The notes beneath the pieces were generated by a model, which saw nothing but the letters and a program-made list of their open reading frames with translations, was not told where the DNA came from and searched no databases. From G965226155 sp965226155 (GTDB lineage: Bacteria; Pseudomonadota; Gammaproteobacteria; Eutrophobiales; Eutrophobiaceae): 64,000 nt of DNA. The position numbers and the translations under genes are program-made. The stretch's first letter is position 1. Each line of letters begins with the position of its first letter. The stretch covers positions 1,240,001-1,304,000 of the forward strand of contig OZ245331.1 in the NCBI GenBank assembly GCA_965226155.1. The letters run 5' to 3'. Below are positions 1-7,093 of the stretch, one piece after another.

Positions 1-314
1 CCTTGGAAAAAGTCTTGATCAGTTAAGATAGACAAGCAAGCGGCACCCGCATTCGCATACGAAGTCGCTATCAACGACGGATCAAAATCAATACGCAATA
101 CTCCCCGGCTCGGAGACGCCTTTTTAATTTCGGCAATGACGGCTGGTTTCCCCGCTTCAATTTTTGCCATAAGCGCCTGATAAAAGCCTCGTGGCGAATC
201 GCTATCCTCCGCCATTTTTTTGAGATCTATCAAGCTTACTTTATCTTTTTGCTCCCTAACTTCCTCTTTTTTACGCGCTAGGATCCTAGTTAGAACATCA
301 GCTACAGGTGTCAT
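1..314 (-). CDS. trpC: Indole-3-glycerol phosphate synthase, N-terminal part (cut by window edge)
   Basis: This is the first ~104 codons of TrpC, the TIM-barrel enzyme that closes the indole ring of indole-3-glycerol phosphate in tryptophan synthesis. The reverse-strand reading starts at an ATG (312-314) as MTPVADVLTRILARKKEEV and contains AEIKKASPSRG, the substrate-binding lysine motif of the family, followed by YANAGAACLSILTDQDFF, which is also typical. The remainder lies before base 1. It follows trpD by 19 bases and is the last visible gene of a trpG-trpD-trpC run, the order found in many gammaproteobacteria where trpE is separate. Assignment is by motif and context. Confidence 0.95.
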   Translation of the reverse strand, partial: MTPVADVLTRILARKKEEVREQKDKVSLIDLKKMAEDSDSPRGFYQALMAKIEAGKPAVIAEIKKASPSRGVLRIDFDPSLIATSYANAGAACLSILTDQDFFQ

Positions 315-333
315 GTCGGATCCTTTTAGTGAG

Positions 334-1356
334 TTACTTTGCAAGCTTTGTTGTTAATTTGATCAGCTCATCTAGCTTCTGAGCAGCGCTGCCATTGGCA
401 AGAACTTCATCTGCTTTCGCAATACCGGACTCAATGTCGTTAGTAAGGTCAGCTGCATAGATAGCCGCACCCGCATTCAGACAAATGATGTCTCGAGCTG
501 TTCCAGGATCATTGTTCAATACAGATAGCAAGAGATCTAAACTGCTTTCAATACTGTCAACGGTGATATCAGCACTGTTGCCGAGCGCTAAGCCATATTG
601 TTCCGGATTAATGTTGTACGTCAGAATTTCTCCTTGTTTCAGTTCAGCAACATGAGTTGTGGCAGATATACTAATTTCATCCATACCATCTTCCGAATGG
701 ACGACCAGTGAATGCTTGCTGCCAAGTTTTTGTAAAACCTCTGCGAATTGGATCACTAATTCCTGTTTGTAAACACCGAGTAGTTGGTTCTGAACCATCG
801 CAGGGTTAGTCAGTGGTCCAAGTAGGTTAAATATGGTTCGAGCCCCCAGTTCCTTTCGCGGCCCGGCGGCATATTTCGTTGCACTGTGGTGGGCCGGTGC
901 AAACATGAATCCGACGCCTACCTTATTTATACATTCGGCTGTCTGTTTGGGGGGGAGTCCGAGAATGACGCCGGCTTTTTCCAGTACGTCCGCACTACCA
1001 CTGCGACTGGATACCGAACGGTTATTGTGCTTTGCCACCTTGCCGCCAGCGGCAGCTACCACGAATGCAGAAGTGGTCGATATATTAAATGTATGTGAAC
1101 CATCTCCGCCAGTGCCGACGATATCAACCAGATTCTTGCCACTGACTTCAACCTTTAAGGCAAATTCGCGCATGACCGTTGTTGCTGCTGCGATCTCTTC
1201 CACAGTTTCGCCTTTCATCCGTAATCCGATGAGAAAGCCACCAATCTGTGCGGGTGTCGCTTCTCCGCGCATGATGATACCCATTACCGATTGCATATCA
1301 TCACTATCCAGATCGATATTATCGATGACTTGATTTATGGCTGATTGGATATCCAC
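334..1356 (-). CDS. trpD: Anthranilate phosphoribosyltransferase
   Basis: TrpD transfers a phosphoribosyl group from PRPP to anthranilate, the second step of tryptophan synthesis. The 340-residue length is normal. Visible family motifs are GTGGDGSHTFNIST (PRPP loop), KHNNRSVSSRSGSADVLE and FNLLGPLTNP. The start is a GTG (1354-1356), and its G is also the last base of the TAG stop of trpG, so the two genes are translationally coupled. No upstream in-frame alternative is needed because the GTG gives the usual N-terminus. It lies between trpG and trpC in one transcription unit. Confidence 0.97.
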   Translation of the reverse strand: MDIQSAINQVIDNIDLDSDDMQSVMGIIMRGEATPAQIGGFLIGLRMKGETVEEIAAATTVMREFALKVEVSGKNLVDIVGTGGDGSHTFNISTTSAFVVAAAGGKVAKHNNRSVSSRSGSADVLEKAGVILGLPPKQTAECINKVGVGFMFAPAHHSATKYAAGPRKELGARTIFNLLGPLTNPAMVQNQLLGVYKQELVIQFAEVLQKLGSKHSLVVHSEDGMDEISISATTHVAELKQGEILTYNINPEQYGLALGNSADITVDSIESSLDLLLSVLNNDPGTARDIICLNAGAAIYAADLTNDIESGIAKADEVLANGSAAQKLDELIKLTTKLAK

Positions 1357-1940
1357 TATGTTTTCAGATCCAGAAAGTTTTTTAATAGGTCATGTCCATG
1401 TGCGGTGAGGATCGATTCAGGATGGAACTGCATGCCGTAGACTTGATATTCTTTGTGTCGTAATCCCATGATCTCGTCAATACTGCCGTCTTCCGAGGTG
1501 GTCCAAGCGGTGACCTCCAATTCATCCGGTAATGATTCTTGCTCAATAACCAGTGAATGGTATCGTGTTGCAGTAAATGGTTTAGTAAGTCCTTTGAAGA
1601 CGTCGGTATTGTTGTGATGAATATCTGAAGTTTTGCCGTGCATTATCTGTTTCGCGTGCACAACTCGACCGCCGAAGGCTTGTCCTATGCATTGATGGCC
1701 GAGACAAATACCAAGTATGTGGATCTTTCCCTTGAAGTTTTCGATGACATCAAGTGATATGCCACCTTCATTTGGAGTACAAGGTCCAGGCGAAATAACA
1801 ATACGTTCAGGTTGCATATTCTCGATACCACTTATAGTGACCTTATCATTTCGGAACACGTGCACGTCTTCACCCAGTTCACCAAAATATTGCACCAGGT
1901 TATAGGTAAAAGAATCGTAGTTGTCGATCATTAAGAGCAT
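1356..1940 (-). CDS. trpG: Anthranilate synthase glutamine amidotransferase subunit
   Basis: TrpG/PabA-type class I glutamine amidotransferase, which releases ammonia from glutamine for TrpE (and often also PabB). The catalytic triad is visible: the nucleophile Cys in LGICLGHQCIGQAFGG and the His and Glu in MQFHPESI near the C-terminus. The protein starts MLLMIDNYDSFTYNL, the standard N-terminus; I chose the ATG at 1940 over a TTG at 1955, and an ATG at 1931 is also possible. The stop overlaps the trpD GTG by one base. Unusually for a rpe-trpE-trpGDC cluster, about 5 kb of unrelated DNA separates it from trpE. Confidence 0.95.
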   Translation of the reverse strand: MLLMIDNYDSFTYNLVQYFGELGEDVHVFRNDKVTISGIENMQPERIVISPGPCTPNEGGISLDVIENFKGKIHILGICLGHQCIGQAFGGRVVHAKQIMHGKTSDIHHNNTDVFKGLTKPFTATRYHSLVIEQESLPDELEVTAWTTSEDGSIDEIMGLRHKEYQVYGMQFHPESILTAHGHDLLKNFLDLKT

Positions 1941-1994
1941 AAATAATGTAACCAATTGTTTATATTAATATTAGTAGTGCCTTACATGTATAGT

Positions 1995-2013
1995 AATGTC
2001 CGCTTTGTGCCAT
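1995..2013. repeat. Short palindromic repeat, copy a (half element)
   Basis: The top strand reads AATGTCCGCTTTGTGCCAT, which matches the left arm and loop of the full palindrome at 2748-2775. The right arm is missing. It lies directly after the stop codon of the DUF3592 gene. Five copies (a-e) occur between 1.99 and 7.1 kb, all in the same orientation, and I saw none elsewhere in the window. Confidence 0.7.
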
Positions 2014-2414
2014 TATACACCGGCCAAGATGACGTAGACGATAAGTCCCATTGACAATACACCAATTATTAAAAAAGCATAAGGCGCAGCATACAATGAA
2101 AAAAATGAATATGGTGTATAGGATTCTGGATTATTGGGGTCATAGAGAATGACAATTTGCTTTCCAATTTTTCGTGGAAAACTTGACTGAACGTTAGGCC
2201 TAGCAATGAATTCTTTATTATTTATTTTAAATTTCACTATCTCACTGTAAACAGCGCTATCCTCATCAGAGCCGTCATCATGTTTTATGATAACCGCTTT
2301 TGTTTTCGTCCAATTCCGAACTCGATAATGATTGACTGATAAAAAAATGTACCCCCCAACACAAAATATAATGGAGAAGAAAAACAGAAATAAATATCCA
2401 AAAAAGTTCACCAT
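2013..2414 (-). CDS. DUF3592-type membrane protein
   Basis: A 133-residue protein with one hydrophobic segment at each end (about residues 3-25 and 105-130) and a soluble middle. The middle has the DUF3592 pattern: a tyrosine/valine-rich beta stretch (AVYSEIVKFKINNKEF), then GKQIVILYDPNNPESY. DUF3592 proteins have no established function. It is in the accessory segment between trpG and trpE, on the same strand as its neighbours, and is followed immediately by a half copy of the local palindromic repeat. It appears intact. Confidence 0.75.
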   Translation of the reverse strand: MVNFFGYLFLFFFSIIFCVGGYIFLSVNHYRVRNWTKTKAVIIKHDDGSDEDSAVYSEIVKFKINNKEFIARPNVQSSFPRKIGKQIVILYDPNNPESYTPYSFFSLYAAPYAFLIIGVLSMGLIVYVILAGV

Positions 2415-2554
2415 TACTTATGATCCGTTTGACTAGACGAAACGGGTGCGACAACATTTCCTGAATTTGCCCTAGCGCGTTGCATATATGGACTGTTTAT
2501 ATACTTCGTATAACCTGTTATGGCTATATCCAACGATAAAATCAAAACTGCTCC

Positions 2555-2724
2555 TCAGAAAATTTGCGTCTTCTTGCTAGCTAATATAGTCGGAAAAAGA
2601 ACAAAAATTACGGCAGTAGCAGAAAATGTAAACTGTGCTTCAGAGCAGTCGCAGTTACCCCTAATCCATTCATGATTAGGGCAAACCAACATAGTGCCGA
2701 TGCAGATTTTGGATTTATAGCCAT
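2555..2724 (-). pseudogene. Possible frameshifted small membrane protein gene
   Basis: The 360 bases between the DUF3592 gene and the methyltransferase carry no intact gene. On the minus strand an ATG at 2724 opens MAINPKSASALCWFALIMNG, one hydrophobic segment that runs into a stop. A second hydrophobic stretch (FTFSATAVIFVLFPTILA, then SKKTQIF and a stop at 2555) lies in another frame directly after it. The span of 170 bases is not a multiple of three, as expected for a frameshifted two-helix protein of about 56 residues. I do not recognise a family. Bases 2415-2554 show nothing further. Confidence 0.3.
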
Positions 2725-2747
2725 ATCTTTTTAACTATTTCATTTGG

Positions 2748-2775
2748 ATGTCCGCTTTGTGCCAATAGCGGACAT
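2748..2775. repeat. Short palindromic repeat, copy b (perfect arms)
   Basis: ATGTCCGCT, a 10-base loop (TTGTGCCAAT), then AGCGGACAT: a perfect 9-base inverted repeat. Its last base is the first base of the methyltransferase TAA stop codon as read on the top strand, so it lies exactly at the gene's 3' end and could form an RNA hairpin there. Confidence 0.8.
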
Positions 2776-3407
2776 TAACTCTCCTGTTTAGCCTTCTTTG
2801 CTACAATAAATACTGCTTTGTTTTTACCAGGTTGCCATTGGTGGTCAATCTCAAAACCGGCATTGGATAAACTATCTGCCAATTCATTTGTAGTAAAGAT
2901 CTTGATTACTGGCATAAGTCTAAAGAATTTTCCAATCGGTGCGATTATCTTAAAAAATTTCATGGAATCACCGATGCATGCCGTGCTGGTTATGAAAATG
3001 CCGGTTGGTTTAAGTATTACATGAACTCTGACGATTATTTCTTGCCAGTTGCCTAGTAAGTGCAGAATACTGAGCCCTAATACTACGTCCAAAGATTGTT
3101 TGGGCACACTAAATTCGTCAATTGTAGAACATTTAAAAGTAATATTTTCGATTTTCTCCGCATCAACTTTGCCTTGGGCGATGTCAATCATTTTCGACGA
3201 TATATCAATTGCATGAATATGCTTCACGTAAGGCGCATGCATGATAGCTGTCGACCCTGTTCCGCAGCCTAACTCAAGTACGTCCATACCTGGACGAAGG
3301 TATTCACGTGTGACCTGCAACTTTTTTTGGTAAGCGGCTTCATCAGCAACGGGTCGTTTTGAATAGCGCTCTGCAAGTTTGTCCCAAAATTTTGCTGACT
3401 TATCCAT
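2775..3407 (-). CDS. Class I SAM-dependent methyltransferase
   Basis: A 210-residue methyltransferase of the Rossmann-like class I fold. SAM motif I is VLELGCGTGSTAI, followed by HAIDISSKMIDIAQ (acidic residue at the end of beta 2) and LDVVLGLSILHLL (motif post-II). The substrate cannot be deduced. The ATG at 3407 (MDKSAKFWDKLAERY) is preferred over one at 3506 because the longer version would overlap the upstream DUF1772 gene and adds a non-family N-terminus. The opening residues resemble ubiquinone/menaquinone-type methyltransferases, but I would not assign that role. A palindromic repeat abuts the stop codon. Confidence 0.85.
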   Translation of the reverse strand: MDKSAKFWDKLAERYSKRPVADEAAYQKKLQVTREYLRPGMDVLELGCGTGSTAIMHAPYVKHIHAIDISSKMIDIAQGKVDAEKIENITFKCSTIDEFSVPKQSLDVVLGLSILHLLGNWQEIIVRVHVILKPTGIFITSTACIGDSMKFFKIIAPIGKFFRLMPVIKIFTTNELADSLSNAGFEIDHQWQPGKNKAVFIVAKKAKQES

Positions 3408-3424
3408 TGCAACTACGATACTCT

Positions 3425-3928
3425 TCAAAGTCTGAATAATAGAATTATTAACAAGGCAGATACCAAGCACGCAAAGGCCGTCCTTATTAAGTTCCACTGA
3501 TTCCAACGCGGTTCAAAATCTTTACGGGCCGCTTTTTGCTCTGTTTCATTCATAGTGTCGACATCCAAAGTTTGTAATTTGTTATTCAGCGGAATGTTAA
3601 TAGAGATGGTCGGCAGTTGGATGCCGAGAAAGTAGATAAGTGTGGCGAAGATTATGAGCAGCTGCCCAACTCCGTCCAATTGACCAATGCTAAGAACAGC
3701 CGAGGTCGCCAAAGCCAGAACAGAACCGACCCATACCAATACAAAAATTGGTTGATTATTCTGGATAACGCCATCCATTACCTGAAAAGCTCGGATAAAA
3801 TCCCGATCATTTAAACTTCTTATGCCCGGCATAACTACTATGGCAAAAGCAAACAGAAAACCTGCCACTAGGGAGCACAGAAACGTAGCCAAGAATAATG
3901 AAACCTGGAAGATTCCTGCTGTTGACAT
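3425..3928 (-). CDS. DUF1772 (anthrone oxygenase-like) membrane protein
   Basis: A 167-residue protein with four predicted hydrophobic segments (about residues 8-33, 58-80, 84-106 and 147-166). The N-terminal AGFLFAFAIVVMPGI, the NQPIF segment and the later charged RKDFEPRWNQWNLIRT match the DUF1772/anthrone-oxygenase-like family, small integral membrane proteins of mostly unknown activity. It ends 17 bases before the methyltransferase ATG and begins 30 bases after the reductase gene, so the three probably share a transcript. Nothing looks broken. Confidence 0.75.
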   Translation of the reverse strand: MSTAGIFQVSLFLATFLCSLVAGFLFAFAIVVMPGIRSLNDRDFIRAFQVMDGVIQNNQPIFVLVWVGSVLALATSAVLSIGQLDGVGQLLIIFATLIYFLGIQLPTISINIPLNNKLQTLDVDTMNETEQKAARKDFEPRWNQWNLIRTAFACLVSALLIILLFRL

Positions 3929-3958
3929 GGAAAAGTCTCCTTTTTGTATTAATGCAGC

Positions 3959-4582
3959 CTAATAAGAAACGCCAGGTGTCATACGTAAGTAGCTATCGTC
4001 TACCAGCTGAGTCAGTATGAAATCGGCAACGTCAGCACGGGAGATTTTTAGTTTGAGTCCTTTTTCAGTTCCCGGAAATCCATGCTTATAACTACCCGTG
4101 CGTTTGCCGTCGGTGTATGCCGCAGGCCGGACGATCGTCCAGTCCAGCCCGCTATGTATCACATAGTCTTCCTGAGAGATGTGATCTGCGTATGCTGCAC
4201 GTAGCAACATGCCAAACATGATGTACTTCCAAAAGAAATTCAGATTGTCACAGCTGTCACCAACACCCAGGCTTGAGAGACAAACAAGGCGCCGTACATC
4301 GCTTTCTTGCATTGCCCGGACAATATTGCAAGTACCCGTCGAGCGAACTTGACCTGACATACCTGCACCCAGCGCAACCAGGACAGCATCATGATCTACA
4401 ACCGCCTGATCGACGGGTGCCGTATCCATGACATCGCCTTCGATAAATTTGAGACTGGCGTGATTAATCGCCAATTTCGATTGATCGCGGACAAATGCGG
4501 TAACTGTATGGCCCTTTTCAAGTGCTTGAGTCACTAGCTCACGACCGATTGTGCCGGTTGCGCCAAAAATTAGAATTTTCAT
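3959..4582 (-). CDS. NAD(P)-binding atypical SDR (NmrA-like) reductase
   Basis: A 207-residue protein with an N-terminal Rossmann nucleotide-binding motif (GATGTIGRELV), then VTAFVRDQSKL, DAVLVALGAG and RRLVCLSSLGVGD, and a C-terminal WTIVRPAAYTDG. This is the layout of NAD(P)H-binding atypical short-chain dehydrogenases (SDR_a5/NmrA-like). Such proteins act as flavin/quinone reductases or redox sensors, and the substrate here is unknown. It is the most upstream intact gene of a three-gene run with the DUF1772 protein and the methyltransferase. A repeat copy lies about 60 bases upstream of its start. Confidence 0.8.
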   Translation of the reverse strand: MKILIFGATGTIGRELVTQALEKGHTVTAFVRDQSKLAINHASLKFIEGDVMDTAPVDQAVVDHDAVLVALGAGMSGQVRSTGTCNIVRAMQESDVRRLVCLSSLGVGDSCDNLNFFWKYIMFGMLLRAAYADHISQEDYVIHSGLDWTIVRPAAYTDGKRTGSYKHGFPGTEKGLKLKISRADVADFILTQLVDDSYLRMTPGVSY

Positions 4583-4638
4583 CTTTCTTTCTTTCGGTTA
4601 AGAAATGGAGATATTTAAATAAAGAGAAAACTATTTAT

Positions 4639-5234
4639 TTAAATGTCTGCTTTGTGCCATAAGTGGACATAATCATAAAATGATTTTGCTAAACAAGAAC
4701 CACCTAAATTACATTTCTTATTGGAAATATAGAAATTGTACAAATCGCTCTGGGTCCCCCAACCGAACCCAAGCAATCCATATTCATGCGAATAGATATA
4801 TAGAGTGTTGCAATCTGCTTCATTTTCATCAGCTTTATGTTCACAGATATTGTGTGTTTTTTTGATTCAATAACAAAGTAATCCGCTATATTCAATCCAA
4901 GTAAGTTGATATTTAATTTTTCTTCTTGTATGCGGAAGTTGCCGCATCCAGATTCCCACGTATCAGTAAGTTTCTTTGGCATCAAGATGTCAAACTGGAG
5001 TGTTCCTAAACATAACGTAACATTATCATTGTCACAATCAATCTCTTCTATTGTTACATCTGCGAGACTCAAGTTCACTGAATCACCACTTGACCAGAAA
5101 ATATAGTTAGAACCAAATCCTATTACAGACTGATACACCCAGACATTTTCTTTCTTGCCTTCATCTTCAGGGAAACAATTAAATGAAATTATATAACACA
5201 GCATGATAAAGGTTTTCTGGTAATGGTTTAGCAT
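4639..5234 (-). pseudogene. Frameshifted hypothetical gene
   Basis: An ATG at 5234 opens MLNHYQKTFIMLCYIISFNC, which looks like a signal peptide, followed by about 125 residues of an unrecognised protein. After KQIAT (about base 4815) the frame reads into an implausible tail and stops at 4704. Adding two bases' worth of shift at the TATATATC stretch gives a far more protein-like ending: YSHEYGLLGFGWGTQSDLYN, then FYISNKKCNLGGS, stopping at 4639-4641. The span is 3n+2 bases, as this predicts. The last residues of that ending are encoded by repeat copy c. An IS30 copy lies 15 bases upstream of the start. Confidence 0.5.
4643..4670. repeat. Short palindromic repeat, copy c (imperfect)
   Basis: ATGTCTGCT, the same 5'-TTGTGCCAT loop, then AGTGGACAT. 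The arms differ from copy b by one base each, so the inverted repeat is imperfect. It overlaps the 3' end of the frameshifted hypothetical gene and supplies its last codons. Confidence 0.7.
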
Positions 5235-5249
5235 ATTAATATCTTATTG

Positions 5250-6318
5250 CGCGGATTCAACTTTGAAGTGCAACGTTGATGTTAAAAAAGACTTCATGTG
5301 GTGTTTTTGAATTAAGTGTTTTTCTGGGACGGTGATTGAGTTTTTTCATGCCCAAGTTTAACTGCTTTTGTGTAATCGTGCTGGAGTCCATTTTCTTTGG
5401 GAAGTACTGTCGAATGAGACCATTGATATTTTCATTTAAACCCCGTTCCCAGGAGGCATAAGGATGTGCAAAATAGAACCCCGCGTTCAATTGTTGAGCA
5501 ATAACCTCATGCTCAGCAAATTCTTTTCCATTATCCGAGGTGATCGTGTGAACCGACGCCTTCATATTAGACAACAATCGCACGATAGCTTGCCTGACGG
5601 CAGAGGCAGTTCGTCGTTTCACCTGTGCAAATCAAGGTGTACATCGACTTGCGCTCGCTCAAGGTGACCAGCGCCTGTCGATGGCCTTTGCCGATGACGG
5701 TGTCCACTTCCCAGTCACCGATGCGTGTCTTCCTGTTCACAATGGCGGGACGCTTATCAATGCTGCCCTGATTCACCAGAACCCCACGACGTTGATAACT
5801 ACCATAACGCTTCTTTCGTTTCTTCTGGCAACGCAAGTACCGGTACAGCTCACCGCCGTCTGCCTTGTCCTGGTATATGTAGTGATATATCCATTCATGA
5901 CTCAGAGCGATACCTTCTCGTTTATGCAACCAGTCACTGATTTGCTCAGGACTCCATTCGTCCCGCAGCCAGACCTCTACTCGCTCCCACAAGGTCGTGG
6001 GGAGTCGCTGTTGTTGGCTGGCTTCTCGACGCGCTTGCCGGAGCAACTGAGCTTGGCGGGGTCGATAGCCTCTCAAGCCACGGTTGCGTCTGAGTTCACG
6101 GCTAATAGTAGATTTATGCACGCCTATCAAGGCGGCTATCTCCGTTTGTGTATGTCCTGCTTTCATCAGGGCGTAAATCTGGTAACGTTGATGCTCGGTA
6201 AGCTGTGTGTAGTGTCTCATCTGTGCCTCTCTTTCTTGCTGGAACGAAAGGTAAGGATGCTACCGCAGCTTGCCGTTCGTGCCACCTAATTGAGTTGCAC
6301 TTACAAATTGAATTCACG
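5250..6318 (-). mobile_element. IS30-family insertion sequence, copy 1 (inactive, no target duplication)
   Basis: A 1069-base element nearly identical to the intact copy at 28862-29929. Its ends are imperfect inverted repeats of about 25 bases: CGCGGATTCAACTTTG on the left and, reversed, CGTGAATTCAATTTG on the right, both continuing to AAGTGCAAC. One extra A in the run at 5629-5631 frameshifts the transposase. The flanks (TTG on the left, CTA on the right) do not form the 3-base duplication seen at the other two copies. This suggests a deletion or recombination joined unrelated flanks here. The right end truncates a sulfotransferase gene. Confidence 0.93.
5257..6220 (-). pseudogene. IS30-family transposase, frameshifted (copy 1)
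   Basis: The reading from 6220 gives the N-terminal helix-turn-helix (HQRYQIYALMKAGHTQTE) and the first catalytic Asp (GDWEVDTVIGKG). It leaves frame at about 5630 after MYTLI. The remainder, with TSDNGKEF and ASWERGLNENIN carrying the second Asp and the Glu, lies in another frame down to 5257. The single-base insertion relative to the intact copy is shared with copy 2. The element probably cannot move itself but could be moved by the intact copy's transposase. Confidence 0.9.
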
Positions 6319-6851
6319 CTATTATTTTTTCTAATTTTGCATTAATATCTATTTTTGAAAAAACTTATGATAACGATTCATCCAATTCTTCAAAGCGAAT
6401 AATATTATCTACCAAAATTTTATTATTCTCTGTTAGAAAATACATTTGGTCATAGAAGTAAAAGTAATCCCGAGTGTTAATATTGACTTTATCCTTGTAA
6501 ATCATTTTTACCCAAGTATTAAAATCAAATTTCATAGCATATACACTGGCCTCTTTAGGACTCATTATTCTTTTAAATGCTAAATTGTTATTTTCAAGTA
6601 CATTCGATGGCATATAAAAATGCTTCCTCAAATGTTCGTAAAAGATACTACTTGATCCCACGGATTTCTTACTACAGTAAAAATAAAATAATTTGAAAAC
6701 TCTCCAGCTAATATTTTTTCAAATCTATAACACCGCCATGATTTCTTCCAATATTTTTGGCATCGTCTCCTGATAAAACATTTTTTATACTAGTACCTGC
6801 AGTCTTTGGGATATGCACGAAAGCGTATTTCTTCTTATGATTTATATACAT
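6319..6851 (-). pseudogene. Sulfotransferase-family pseudogene, truncated by IS30 copy 1
   Basis: From an ATG at 6851 the minus strand reads KKKYAFVHIPKTAGTSIKNV, the 5'-phosphosulfate binding loop (PKTAGTS) of sulfotransferase-family proteins, and stops near 6708. A second frame then gives FSNYFIFTVVRNPWDQVVSF, the 3'-phosphate motif (RNPWD). A third frame from about 6645 continues FYEHLRKHFYM to ILVDNIIRFEELDESLS and a stop at 6365. Readable sequence (VFSKIDINAKLEKI) goes on to the IS end at 6318, where it is cut. At least two frameshifts and one stop make it dead. No continuation appears on the other side of the IS. Bases 6852-7010 show no gene. Confidence 0.8.
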
Positions 6852-7010
6852 ATATATTTAAAATTAAGAAATAACCAATATTTATACGCAGTATAATTTT
6901 TTCTTTGTTTATCTTGTCTACGTCTTATGTAACAGCTAAGACGGTAGAGTATTGAGAAATATGTACGTGAATTGGCCTAATTCCAAGGATATTTCTGAGA
7001 AAATACAAGA

Positions 7011-7034
7011 GTCCGCTTTGGGTCGAAAGCAGAC
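7011..7034. repeat. Short palindromic repeat, copy d
   Basis: GTCCGCTTT, GGGTCG loop, then AAAGCAGAC: arms complementary except at one position. It is 34 bases from copy e, downstream of the trpE stop codon. Its loop differs from that of copies a-c, but the arms are the same family. Confidence 0.7.
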
Positions 7035-7067
7035 GTTATCTAGCAGTGCAATAAATTCTGGTTTTAG

Positions 7068-7093
7068 TGTCCGCTTTGGATCAAAAGCGGACA
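7068..7093. repeat. Short palindromic repeat, copy e (overlaps trpE stop)
   Basis: TGTCCGCTTT, a short loop, then AAAGCGGACA: perfect 10-base arms. The right half lies inside trpE: the last residues of TrpE (NVRF) and its TGA stop (7081-7083) are encoded by the palindrome. A hairpin at this position could stabilise or terminate the trpE transcript. Confidence 0.8.

Noticed and set aside
5629..5631. Programmed frameshifting as the explanation of the split IS30 transposase
   Set aside because: The intact copy encodes the whole protein in one frame, and the coding-strand site (TTGATTTGC) is not a recognised slippery heptamer. Simple mutation fits better.
1995..7093. Integron-type attC sites for the repeated palindromes
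   Set aside because: The elements are only about 26 bases long, lack the GTTRRRY/RYYYAAC core sites and show no second nested arm pair. No integron integrase is in the window.
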